This document shows, in pieces, positions 44,243 through 52,948 of a stretch of DNA of 64,000 nt; position 1 is the stretch's first letter, and every line of letters begins with the position of its first letter. This DNA comes from Sphingomonas sp. S1-29 (lineage in GTDB: Bacteria; Pseudomonadota; Alphaproteobacteria; Sphingomonadales; Sphingomonadaceae). The translations under genes and the position numbers were made by a program. The DNA lies in NCBI RefSeq assembly GCF_026167545.1, contig NZ_CP110678.1, positions 1,113,501 to 1,177,500 on the forward strand, in the 5' to 3' direction. The notes under the pieces are model-generated. The model made no database searches, was not told the DNA's origin, and saw nothing but the letters and a program-made list of their open reading frames with translations.

Positions 44243-44892
44243 AACCCCTGTCGATTGCGCGCGTGCGCAGCGCACTGGTCGTCGCCCCGCATGCCGATGA
44301 CGAGACGATCGGTGCCTATGGCCTGATCCGCGCGCTGACGGGACGAGGCGCGCGCGTGACGGTCGCGGTGGTCACCGACGGCGCGGGGTCGCACCCCAAC
44401 AGCATCCGTTGGCGGCGACCGCGGCTGGTGGCGGCGCGGCGTCGTGAAACGCTCGAAGCGATGCACCGCATCGGGGTGCCGGCGGGACGCGTCGTCTTCG
44501 TCGGCCTGCCCGATGGCGCATTGCCGGCGTTGGCCGTTCCCTTGCGACGGACCTTGGCGCGGCTGGTCCGGCGACATCGCGAGCTCGACTTGCTGATCGG
44601 CCCGGCGCGCGACGACGACCATCCCGATCACCGCGCGATCGCCCAAGGGCTGCCGCAAACGGGCGCACGGCGGCTGGAATATCTGGTCTGGCCCAACCGC
44701 CAGTCGGGATCGGCGCCAGCGACGCATTGGCTTCGCCTGGGCGGACTGGCGGCCGCCAAGCGCGGCGCGATCGGTCGCTATCGCACCCAGACTGGGACTA
44801 TCACCGACGATCCCGGCGGCTTCACGATGTCACGCCAGGAACGCGCACGCTTCGCAAGGCCGGTTGAGCATTTCCGGGAGCGCAGGGTTTGA
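44239..44892 (+). CDS. PIG-L family N-deacetylase
   Basis: A zinc-dependent LmbE/PIG-L-type deacetylase that removes an acetyl group from an N-acetylamino sugar. The metal motif is VVAPHADDE, with the Asp and His, and a second metal His lies in DDDHPDHRAIA. 217 residues starting at a GTG that overlaps the upstream TGA (GTGA). The family includes MshB (mycothiol) and teicoplanin pseudoaglycone deacetylases. Here it lies after a glycosyltransferase, so it likely acts on the transferred N-acetylglucosamine-like residue. Confidence 0.9.
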   Translation: MKPLSIARVRSALVVAPHADDETIGAYGLIRALTGRGARVTVAVVTDGAGSHPNSIRWRRPRLVAARRRETLEAMHRIGVPAGRVVFVGLPDGALPALAVPLRRTLARLVRRHRELDLLIGPARDDDHPDHRAIAQGLPQTGARRLEYLVWPNRQSGSAPATHWLRLGGLAAAKRGAIGRYRTQTGTITDDPGGFTMSRQERARFARPVEHFRERRV

Positions 44893-45473
44893 GCCCGATC
44901 GATCTGGCTGGCTTCGATGCGAAGTTCAGCGGCAACGACGACCCCTGGTCGACCTTCACCGACCGCGACGAAGCCCGCAAACGCCGCGCGATCCTGCGCG
45001 GTATCGGCGGCCAAAAGGTCGGGCGCGTGCTCGAATTCGCCGCGGGGAACGGATCGAACAGCGCAGCGCTTGCCCGCCTAGCGCTGCGCCTGGACGCGAC
45101 CGAAGGCACGCCGAGCGGCGTCAGGCTGGTTGCCCGCGCGGTGGCCGGCAACCGCCGCGTCCGCGTTTCACGCCTCGTCCTGCCGGGCCGCTTTCCCCGC
45201 GCGACCTATGACGCGGTCGTTATCGCCGAAGTGCTGTATTATCTGAGCCCTCGCGACATGGCCGCGGTCGCGCGCGCCGTCGCCGCCGCGCTGCGGCCCG
45301 GCGGTCGCCTCATACTGGCGCATCACCGCGTCGATTATCCCGATTTCGTCCAACACGCCGCCCACATCCATCGCCGCTTCCTGGCCGCGAGCGGCGTGGC
45401 TTGGCGGCTTGGTGGCAGGCTACGCAATGGGCGGTGGCGGGTGCAGACCTACTGCAGCGGTCCAAGCACATGA
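44889..45473 (+). CDS. NodS-like SAM-dependent methyltransferase
   Basis: A 194-residue class I methyltransferase resembling NodS, which N-methylates the freed amine of a deacetylated chitooligosaccharide. N-terminal DPWSTFTDRDEARKR is the NodS-type start, VLEFAAGNGSNSAAL the SAM glycine loop (motif I), YDAVVIAEVLYYLSP motif II, and RPGGRLILAH motif III. It starts at a TTG inside the deacetylase stop codon. Position after a deacetylase fits methylation of the product's amino group. The family call is by pattern; the methyl acceptor is not shown. Confidence 0.85.
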   Translation: MSPIDLAGFDAKFSGNDDPWSTFTDRDEARKRRAILRGIGGQKVGRVLEFAAGNGSNSAALARLALRLDATEGTPSGVRLVARAVAGNRRVRVSRLVLPGRFPRATYDAVVIAEVLYYLSPRDMAAVARAVAAALRPGGRLILAHHRVDYPDFVQHAAHIHRRFLAASGVAWRLGGRLRNGRWRVQTYCSGPST

Positions 45474-45608
45474 GCATGAACCGCATTCTGAAAGGCCGTT
45501 GGCCGAGCTAGTGGGATTCCGACAGCTGCGCGACGAGCCTTCGAACCGGAAGCGAGGGACCTTATCGCGAGGCAATCGTTGTGCAGGCTCAACCACTCGG
45601 AGCTAGCC

Positions 45609-46055
45609 ATGAACCAAGTAAACGAAGTGTCGCTTCTGAACGGCCTCATCAAGACGACGCTCGACAGCATGAAGGGGTATGAGGAAGCTGCAAAGGATGC
45701 GGAGAGCACCCAATATGCAACGATGTTCGCAGAATTTGCTCGCGACCGCACGCAGGTTGCGACCGAGCTGCAGGGGCAGGTCCGCACACTTGGTGGCGAG
45801 CCGGAAATGGATCCCAGCATGCTTGGCGCTGCGCACCGCACGTTCATGAACCTGAAAGAGGCTATCACCGGCCACGATGACAGGGCCATCATCGAGGAGG
45901 TCGAGCGGGGCGAAGACCACATCAAGGCCAAGTTCGAAGAAGCGATGGCTGATAGCGAACTGTCACCGACCACGCTTGCTGCCATCACTGCGGGATATGC
46001 ATCGGTTCGGGAAGGCCACGACAAAATGAGCACGCTGAAGCACGGGATGGCGTAG
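45609..46055 (+). CDS. PA2169-family four-helix-bundle protein (DUF2383)
   Basis: 148 residues predicted as a ferritin-like four-helix bundle: LNGLIKTTLDSMKGYEEAAKD, then FAEFARDRTQVATELQ, HRTFMNLKEAITG and EVERGEDHIKAKFEEAM. These match DUF2383, a PA2169-type protein linked to general stress. GGAG precedes the ATG at 45609, which I prefer over an upstream ATG at 45579. Partner or metal unknown. Confidence 0.85.
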   Translation: MNQVNEVSLLNGLIKTTLDSMKGYEEAAKDAESTQYATMFAEFARDRTQVATELQGQVRTLGGEPEMDPSMLGAAHRTFMNLKEAITGHDDRAIIEEVERGEDHIKAKFEEAMADSELSPTTLAAITAGYASVREGHDKMSTLKHGMA

Positions 46056-46123
46056 TTAGCAGGGGTGCGGCCGATATCATCAGCCGCACCTCCGATACGG
46101 CTGAGCTTACGCTTTAGATAGCT

Positions 46124-46318
46124 TCAGGCGGGCGGTGAATGATCGGGAGCACTTTTTCCCGCGTCCAAATCGCGACCGACGTTGCGTTCTTGCTTGCCAT
46201 CCATCGAGTGGGCATTCGAGCGTTTTCGCATAAACCAAGCTAGCGCTATGCAAGCTGCCAGCAATACGCCGATTAAGGTCATTAAGTTTAGCGAAGACAG
46301 AAAATCGACACGTGACAT
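46124..46318 (-). CDS. small membrane protein (64 aa)
   Basis: A single membrane helix (LNLMTLIGVLLAACIALAWFM) follows a short N-terminus; the tail is basic then acidic/polar. AAAGGA lies at suitable spacing before the ATG. Function unknown. It lies 60 bases downstream of the LOV kinase on the same strand, so the two may be co-transcribed. Confidence 0.65.
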   Translation of the reverse strand: MSRVDFLSSLNLMTLIGVLLAACIALAWFMRKRSNAHSMDGKQERNVGRDLDAGKSAPDHSPPA

Positions 46319-46378
46319 AACAGTGTCCTTTGCTTACCCCGCCAATGTTGAACAGCGCCCGTCATCAGGAATAGTTCC

Positions 46379-48811
46379 CTAAAGATGGCGCACCGCTCGC
46401 CGTAGCACGCGCGACATGGCCTCTACCGAATAGGGTTTCTGAAGCAAATCGAAACCGTGGTGCCCATTTTCGGCGAGGACGTGGCTATATCCGCTTGTGA
46501 GCACGATCGGCAAGCCAGGGTAGCGACGCCGGACTTCCTCGCCGAGTTCGATTCCCGTCATGCCTGGCATGATGACATCGGTGAACACCACATCGAACAT
46601 CAGATCGTCTTGGGCTAGCAGATCGAGCGCGGCATAGGCGTCCGCCGCCCAAGTGGTCCGATATCCAAGGTCTTGGAGCATGGTCGTAGCGAACTCACCG
46701 ACACCGACATTATCTTCCACTACGAGAACGCTGGCATTTGGGGCATGTGCGGATTGTTCGGCATCGGGCCGATCGATCGGTTTAACCCCGTTCGCGGACA
46801 CCAGCTTCAGATAGATCGTGAATGTCGTTCCGGTGCCTGCCTGACTTTCCACGAGCACGTCGCCGCCGGATTGCTTGGCGAAGCCGAACACCTGACTCAG
46901 ACCCAGACCGGTGCCTTTGCCGACGTCCTTCGTAGTGAAGAACGGCTCGAATATCCGTGATAGGTTTTCCAGGGTTATGCCGCTCCCGGTGTCGGTGACG
47001 CTGATCGTTACATAGGAACCTGGTCGTTCGGCATGATGACGCACCGATGGAATTGACGAAGCTGGTCGGACGGTGAGAGTCAGACTTCCTTCACTGCTCA
47101 TCGCATCACGCGCATTAACAGCCAGGTTCAGGATGGCGGTATCGAACTGGGCCACATCGGCTTCAGCGTGGAACGGTTCCGGGGGCAGTTCGACGTTCAG
47201 CGCGATGCGGCTGCCTAAAAGCGAGCGTACCATCTCGGCAACGCCAGCAACCTTATCGCCAACGTTAAACACCTCGGGCTTTAGCGGCTGACGACGCGCG
47301 AAGGCAAGGAGCTGCCCTGTCAGCTTGGCCCCACGATCAGCGGTGTCGGAGATCGCGTCGATGTAGCGCCGACGATTCTCGTCTGTAATGTCGGCGCGGC
47401 GGAGAAAGTCGGCAGCAGAACGAATTACGGTCAGCAGGTTGTTGAAGTCGTGCGCGACGCCGCCCGTGAGCTGTCCAACCGCATCCATCTTTTGTGCTTG
47501 GTTCAGCGCCTCGTTGGCCACCTTTTCACCCGTAATATCGCGAGCTACGGCATGGATGAGGCTCTGTTCGGGAACAGCGGACCAGGAGAGCCAGCGATAG
47601 CTCCCATCCCGGTGCCGATAGCGGTTTTCAAACCGTAGCGTTGTCATGCCATCTGTTAGCCGGAGCGTTTCGGATCCAGTCGCGGGCTGATCATCAGGAT
47701 GCACGAAGTCGAGATATGGCCGACCGATCAGCTCGTCACGTTCCCATCCCAACAGTGCGGTCCAAGCCGGGTTGACCGACACGATTGTGGCATCGAATTG
47801 CGCAACTAGCATCAGGTCTGTGGTAAGACGCCACATGCGATCGCGCTCGGCGGTGCTTTCCGCGACCCGCTGTTCCAATGTCGCGTTAAGTTCGCGAAGC
47901 CGGTCTTCCGTCGCCTTACGCCGGGTGATGTCTATAGCCGTGCCGATTGCCCGTATGCAGCGTCCCTCGTCGTCGAAGATGCCGCGGCCTTTGGCCGCTA
48001 CCCAGCGAGTAATGCCGTCTTCCTTGCCAATCGTCCGGTATTCCACATCGTAGGTAGCGCGACGCTCCGGATCGAGGGCGCTAGCAAAAGCTGCCTCTGT
48101 TACGTCGCGATCGTCACGATGCAGACCAGCGTAGAAATCGTTCATGCTGCACGAGACATCCGGCGAGATGCCAAACATCGCCTTGGTACGTGGCGACCAG
48201 TTGAGCACGTTGGCGGTGAGGTCCAAGTCCCAGGTACCGATCTCGGCCGCGTCTACCGAAAGCTTGAGCGTGACTTCGTTGAGGGCGAGCCGTTGTTCCG
48301 CAAGGGCGCGCTCTGAGCTAAGCACGGCGTTCGCTGCCTGTAATCCGACGAGCTGGTCGCGTTCCATCGTGACGTCGAGCTGGCTGGCGAAAAAATAGGT
48401 GAGCTTGCCCGCTTCGTCGCGGACAGGTGCCAGCAGCAGCCGATTCCAAAAAGGAACACCGTCCCGCCGATGATTGCGGATGTCGATTTCGATCGACCGT
48501 TCCTCGCGAATGGCATCGCGAATTGCTTGTACATCCTCAGGTCGAGTTTCTGGACCCTGTAAAAAACGGCAGTTCTGCCCTACAATCTCGTGGCGCGAAT
48601 AGCCGGTCAACTGACAGAACGAGTCGTTGACGAAAACGATTGGGTTGTCGGGCAAACGAGGGTTCGTGACTACTATCGGCATCCGCGTTGCTCGGACGGC
48701 AGAGGCGAAGGGATCGTGCGTGGTCCGGTTTTCGCTGAACTCTGCCTCGATGCGGGCCGCGTCTTCACCAGTGCCCGAGCCGGGGTAATCAATTTCATTC
48801 GAAACGCGCAT
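46379..48811 (-). CDS. LOV-PAS hybrid histidine kinase (blue-light sensor)
   Basis: An 810-residue soluble sensor kinase. The N-terminal LOV domain (about 35-140) has [16 protein letters not shown] with the photo-adduct Cys81, the flavin-contacting RNHRRDG and FWNRLLL, and the Gln in FASQLDV. Two further PAS units follow (about 175-300 and 325-440). HisKA has His454 (GGVAHDFNN), then an HATPase with [10 protein letters not shown] and GTGLGLS, and a C-terminal receiver with Asp745 (TDVIMPGM). In such proteins blue light forms the Cys-flavin bond and changes kinase output. It shares the island with a LOV-HTH regulator at 38811. Confidence 0.94.
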   Translation of the reverse strand: MRVSNEIDYPGSGTGEDAARIEAEFSENRTTHDPFASAVRATRMPIVVTNPRLPDNPIVFVNDSFCQLTGYSRHEIVGQNCRFLQGPETRPEDVQAIRDAIREERSIEIDIRNHRRDGVPFWNRLLLAPVRDEAGKLTYFFASQLDVTMERDQLVGLQAANAVLSSERALAEQRLALNEVTLKLSVDAAEIGTWDLDLTANVLNWSPRTKAMFGISPDVSCSMNDFYAGLHRDDRDVTEAAFASALDPERRATYDVEYRTIGKEDGITRWVAAKGRGIFDDEGRCIRAIGTAIDITRRKATEDRLRELNATLEQRVAESTAERDRMWRLTTDLMLVAQFDATIVSVNPAWTALLGWERDELIGRPYLDFVHPDDQPATGSETLRLTDGMTTLRFENRYRHRDGSYRWLSWSAVPEQSLIHAVARDITGEKVANEALNQAQKMDAVGQLTGGVAHDFNNLLTVIRSAADFLRRADITDENRRRYIDAISDTADRGAKLTGQLLAFARRQPLKPEVFNVGDKVAGVAEMVRSLLGSRIALNVELPPEPFHAEADVAQFDTAILNLAVNARDAMSSEGSLTLTVRPASSIPSVRHHAERPGSYVTISVTDTGSGITLENLSRIFEPFFTTKDVGKGTGLGLSQVFGFAKQSGGDVLVESQAGTGTTFTIYLKLVSANGVKPIDRPDAEQSAHAPNASVLVVEDNVGVGEFATTMLQDLGYRTTWAADAYAALDLLAQDDLMFDVVFTDVIMPGMTGIELGEEVRRRYPGLPIVLTSGYSHVLAENGHHGFDLLQKPYSVEAMSRVLRRAVRHL

Positions 48812-48841
48812 TCAAACCCTCGCCAGTAATTTTCCCTTATG

Positions 48842-48857
48842 CTTAGCTATAGCTAAG
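48842..48857. promoter_or_regulatory. 16-bp perfect palindrome before the LOV kinase gene
   Basis: CTTAGCTATAGCTAAG is perfectly self-complementary and lies about 30 bases upstream of the LOV kinase ATG (48811). The position suits an operator for a dimeric regulator. The remaining bases of this intergenic region (48858-49196) hold no recognised gene. Confidence 0.5.
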
Positions 48858-49196
48858 GCATTTTACGAGTGCTCGATCGCAGGTGCGTTAATGGGGGGGT
48901 TGCCGTGCGAATGCCTTGATGGGACGTTCGACAACCTGTTGGAGGGGCTTGGCCGAATCCCGCCTGGTGCGAAATCGCGCGACAATGGTCTCAGCCCCTC
49001 AATAGTAGACGTAGTGGAACAGGCTGACGGGCTTAAACAGACGGGGCATCCAGAACCCTCCCCGCCTCTAATTACGAACTGGTGCATTTGGCCTAATAGA
49101 CCCTTCGAGCAGCGAATAGCGCCTTGAGGGTGCGGAACGCCAGGCGCGAGCGGCAGTTGTAGCGCAACGCCATTATGCCCCGGATGAGGAACCAAC

Positions 49197-52100
49197 GTGT
49201 TGCAACAAACCGACCGAGCCCCCGTTGCAGCTACTCCCGCGCCAGCGCCGGAAGCGCTGGTCGCAGCATATTGGTCATTGAATGGGACTCATCGCACGAT
49301 CGTTGTCACTCGGGACGAGCATCGCGCGCAGGCGATCGCGCGGCTGGCGGCGGCGTTCTCGCCCGAGGCGGTGGTGATCCACGTCCCCGCGAGCGACGCA
49401 CTGCCGGGCGATGCCGCGCCGCCGAGCGCGGCGAATGTCGGCCTGCGCGTCGCGGCGCTTCGGCGATTGCGGCAGGCGACCACCGCCAAGGACAAAGCGC
49501 CGATCCTGCTGGTCGTATCGGCCGAGGCGAGCGCGGTGCGCTATGCCGAGCCCGCCGCCTTCAATGCCGCGCCGCCGGTGCTGTCGGTGGGCGATCCGAT
49601 CGAGATCGATAGCTTTTCGGCGCTGGCCGAGACGATGGGCTATTTCCTCGACGACCGGGTCGACGAGCCCGGCGAGATCGCGGTGCGCGGATCGGTGATC
49701 GACCTGTATCCCGCCGACCGCGAGACCCCGGTGCGAATCGGCTTCAACGACGGGGTGATCGACGCGATCCGCGCCTATGACCCGATCAGCCAATTGGCGG
49801 TCGAGGAGCTTTCGACGGTGACGATCGGCCAGGCGAGCGAACCTGCCCCCGAAAACGGTGTGCCGATCACCGATCACCTGAGCGGCGCGGCGGTGCATGT
49901 CGAACCGGGCGCCGCCGCGCGCCGTGACCGGTTCCTCGGCATCGCGCTCGATGGGGGCACGCGGCGGCGGGGAGCATCGGCGGTGGTGACCGCGGAGGAT
50001 TGGGCCGCGGCGATCGGCGACCGGATCGCGTCGTTCGACATCACGCCGCTCGCGCCGCCGCCGCGCTTCGCCGAGCGTGCCGATCCGGTGCGGGCGTTTC
50101 GTCGCTTCGCCAAGTCAGCGACCGCCGAGGGTCGGCTGCTGATCGCCGGATCGCTGCGTGACCTGCGCTTCATCGCCGCGCGGATGACGCCGCCGCCGCT
50201 CGCGGTCGAATCGCTCGCGCAGGCCGCTGCGGCGTCTGCTGGTGCGATCTGCACGCTGGCCGCGCCGCTCGACCGCGGCTTCGTTCAGGGCGACCACATC
50301 ATCGTCGCCGCCGCCGATCTGCTCGGCAGCCGGGCCCAGGCCGATACCGATCATGCCGCGCACGCTGCCTTCAGCTTGGCGGGCAATGGCGAGCTCCATG
50401 TCGGCGATGTCGTGGTGCACGAGGATCACGGCATCGGCGTGGTCGCGGGGCTCGAGATGCTACCGCAGGGCGGCGATGCGATCGTGCTCGAATATGCCAA
50501 GGGCGCGCGGCGGCTGGCGCCGGCTTATGATGCCGGGCGGGTGTGGCGTTATGGCGCCGATCGCGATGCGGTGACGCTCGACACGCTCGACGGCGCGAGC
50601 TGGATCAAGCGCCGGGCCTCGATCGACACCGCAATCGCCGAGAGTGCGCGCGCACTGACTGCGCTTGCCGCCGAGCGCGACGCGCGCACCGCCGATCCGA
50701 TCGAGCCCGATCGCGCGGCCTATGAACGCTTCGCCGCGACCTTCCCGTTTTCAGAGACGATCGACCAGGCGCGCGCGATCGCCGCGGTCCGCGCCGATCT
50801 GGCGAGCGGCCGCCCGATGGACCGGCTCGTCGTCGGCGATGTCGGCTATGGCAAGACCGAGGTCGCGTTGCGCGCCGCGGCATTGGTGGCGCTCGGCGGG
50901 CGGCAGGTGGCGATCGTCGCGCCGACGACGGTGCTGGTGCGCCAGCATCTCGATACGTTCACCAAGCGCTTCGCCGGCACGGGGCGCGAGGTCGCGGGGC
51001 TTTCGCGGCTGTCGAGCGCTGCCGAGCGCAAGCGGGTGAAGGCCGGGCTGGCCGACGGGTCGATCTCGATCGTCGTCGGCACTGCGGCGGTCGCGGGGCG
51101 CGGGGTCGACTATGCCGATCTCGCTTTGGTGGTGATCGACGAGGAGCAGCGTTTCGGCGCGGCGGCCAAGGCGTCGCTTCGCGCGATGGGGGCGGGGCAC
51201 AGCCTGACGCTGAGCGCAACGCCGATCCCCCGCACGCTGCAATCGGCACTGGTGGGGCTGCAGGCGATCTCGATCATCGCGACGCCGCCGGCGCGCCGCC
51301 AGCCGATCCGCACCGTGGTCGAAACCTTCGACAGCGACATGGTCGCCAAGGCGCTGCGCCGCGAGCGCGCGCGCGGCGGGCAGAGCTTCGTCGTGGTGCC
51401 GCGGATTGAGGATATCGCCCCGCTCGAGGCCAAGCTGGCCAAGCTGGTGCCCGAGCTCGGCGTGGTCGTCGCGCATGGCCGGATGGACGCCAACATGCTC
51501 GACGAAGCGATGGCCGATTTCGCCGCGGGTGATGGCGACGTGTTGCTGGCGACCAACATCATCGAGGCGGGGCTCGACGTGCCGCGCGCAAACACGATGA
51601 TCGTCCACCATGCCGATCGCTTCGGGCTGTCGCAGCTGCACCAATTGCGCGGACGGGTGGGGCGCGGCGGGCGGCGCGGGCATATCCTGCTGCTCACCGC
51701 CGATGGCGCGAAGATAGCCGATACGACGATCAAGCGGCTGCGGACGCTGCAGGCGCTCGATCAGTTGGGTGCGGGCTTCGCGATCGGCGCGCGCGACCTC
51801 GACATGCGCGGCGCGGGCGACCTGGTGGGCGAAGAGCAGGCCGGTCACATGAAGCTGATAGGCACCGATTTGTACCAGCATCTGCTGGGACGGGCATTGC
51901 GGGTGGCGCGCGGCGATGATGGCGATCGCTGGCAGCCCGAGCTCAAGCTGGGGATCGCCGGGTGGTTGCCCGACGACTGGATCCCCGAAACCGATATCCG
52001 CCTGACATTATATGGCCGGCTGGCGCGGATCACCGATGCCGCCGCGCTCGACGCGTTTGAGGCCGAGCTCGAGGATCGCTTCGGTGCGTTGCCCGAGCCG

Positions 52101-52343
52101 GCGGCGCTGTTGGTGGCGACGATGAGGATCGGCATCCTCGCCGATGCTGCGGGTATCCGCCAGGTCGATGTCGGCCCCGGCGCGATCGCGCTGACTCCGG
52201 TCGATTTGAAGGCGGCGCTGCCCGAGGGGTTCGAGCAGGCCAAGAGCCGCTGGCTGGTGCGCGAGCGGATCGATGATCCGCAGGCGCGGCTGGCGCGGGT
52301 GGGCCAGTTGTTGGACAATTTAGCGGAGTGCTATGGTGGATGA
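49197..52343 (+). CDS. Mfd-like transcription-repair coupling factor (short form)
   Basis: A 1,048-residue SF2 translocase with Mfd order: a UvrB-like N-terminus without Walker A; a second UvrB-like part (GEIAVRGSVIDLYP); an RNA-polymerase-interacting CarD-like domain at about 395-470 (HVGDVVVHEDHGIG); helicase core with Walker A near 548 (GDVGYGKTE), DEEQ near 648, and QLRGRVGRGGRRG; a TRCF C-terminal domain (about 930-1040). Canonical Mfd is about 1,150 residues, so this form is shorter, mainly in its N-terminal half. It starts at GTG with GAGGA before it. Likely a second, island-borne Mfd paralogue, but it could be the only one. Confidence 0.88.
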   Translation: MLQQTDRAPVAATPAPAPEALVAAYWSLNGTHRTIVVTRDEHRAQAIARLAAAFSPEAVVIHVPASDALPGDAAPPSAANVGLRVAALRRLRQATTAKDKAPILLVVSAEASAVRYAEPAAFNAAPPVLSVGDPIEIDSFSALAETMGYFLDDRVDEPGEIAVRGSVIDLYPADRETPVRIGFNDGVIDAIRAYDPISQLAVEELSTVTIGQASEPAPENGVPITDHLSGAAVHVEPGAAARRDRFLGIALDGGTRRRGASAVVTAEDWAAAIGDRIASFDITPLAPPPRFAERADPVRAFRRFAKSATAEGRLLIAGSLRDLRFIAARMTPPPLAVESLAQAAAASAGAICTLAAPLDRGFVQGDHIIVAAADLLGSRAQADTDHAAHAAFSLAGNGELHVGDVVVHEDHGIGVVAGLEMLPQGGDAIVLEYAKGARRLAPAYDAGRVWRYGADRDAVTLDTLDGASWIKRRASIDTAIAESARALTALAAERDARTADPIEPDRAAYERFAATFPFSETIDQARAIAAVRADLASGRPMDRLVVGDVGYGKTEVALRAAALVALGGRQVAIVAPTTVLVRQHLDTFTKRFAGTGREVAGLSRLSSAAERKRVKAGLADGSISIVVGTAAVAGRGVDYADLALVVIDEEQRFGAAAKASLRAMGAGHSLTLSATPIPRTLQSALVGLQAISIIATPPARRQPIRTVVETFDSDMVAKALRRERARGGQSFVVVPRIEDIAPLEAKLAKLVPELGVVVAHGRMDANMLDEAMADFAAGDGDVLLATNIIEAGLDVPRANTMIVHHADRFGLSQLHQLRGRVGRGGRRGHILLLTADGAKIADTTIKRLRTLQALDQLGAGFAIGARDLDMRGAGDLVGEEQAGHMKLIGTDLYQHLLGRALRVARGDDGDRWQPELKLGIAGWLPDDWIPETDIRLTLYGRLARITDAAALDAFEAELEDRFGALPEPAALLVATMRIGILADAAGIRQVDVGPGAIALTPVDLKAALPEGFEQAKSRWLVRERIDDPQARLARVGQLLDNLAECYGG

Positions 52344-52948
52344 AAGTACGGCTTCAGCATTCACGTTCCGTGTACTGTGGAAGCTAATGCACCGTCCTAT
52401 TTAATTTGGCTCGAACCCCGATTGATGCGTTAGTAAGCACTATTACGATGCTACTTGCCTCGGTCAATATTTCGGATCAACCCGCAGAATACCGATCGGT
52501 CGTGAACAATTGCGATCTACGTCGTTTATGTCTCTGTCTCGACCGCTCGGCCCAAAGCCACATGAGCTGCCTGATCGGCAACCTTAATGAACGGCTGCTT
52601 ACCTTCAAACGTCGCCCGGAAGCGGCCGGGCCGTAATCCACCAATCGACGTCGCGAAGATCCTCAAATACAGCACTTCTAGAAGGCGCTCACATCTAAAG
52701 CCGCGTAATCATCAGGCGCGGTCCTGCAAATCGGTAAGAAAATAACAATATGTCATGATCTTTGATCTACAGCTACCTTTAAGGTATATTGTCGGATCAT
52801 ATTCTAGCTGTATATAGCTGCATAGGTTTATTGTAGACGGCTAGATTCCTGGGTCTCTATGTTGATTTATAAATAGACTCTGATTCCTATATCCATTATT
52901 AATTGGTTTACAAGTGTGTGGCATAATGCGCCACACACTTGTATTCAG
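52344..52948. other. AT-rich intergenic region with a hairpin
   Basis: About 600 bases with a marked fall in GC after 52,720. No convincing gene; a 76-residue frame at 52406-52636 shows no family resemblance. It ends in a 13-bp-arm hairpin at 52910-52942, next to the rep gene stop. The AT-rich part probably belongs to the small integrated element. Confidence 0.5.
52910..52942. repeat. perfect inverted repeat, 13-bp arms
   Basis: ACAAGTGTGTGGC, a 7-base loop (ATAATGC), then GCCACACACTTGT. It ends 6 bases from the rep stop codon. There is no T-run on the side facing rep's transcription, so it may serve either as terminator or as a replication hairpin of the rep element. Confidence 0.8.

Noticed and set aside
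41500..45600. Possible EcfG-type (GGAAC-N16/17-CGTT) promoters before 41582 and 45609
   Set aside because: Best matches are GGACA-N17-CGTT and GGACC-N15-CGTT, each off consensus in base or spacing, so they are not listed as features.
48863..49195. 110-residue minus-strand frame upstream of the Mfd-like gene
   Set aside because: Low-complexity Pro/Ser/Gly-rich translation, no ribosome site, no recognised domain. Possibly a remnant, but unsupported.
52406..52636. 76-residue plus-strand frame after the Mfd-like gene
   Set aside because: No family, no ribosome site, and it runs through the dispersed short-motif sequence.
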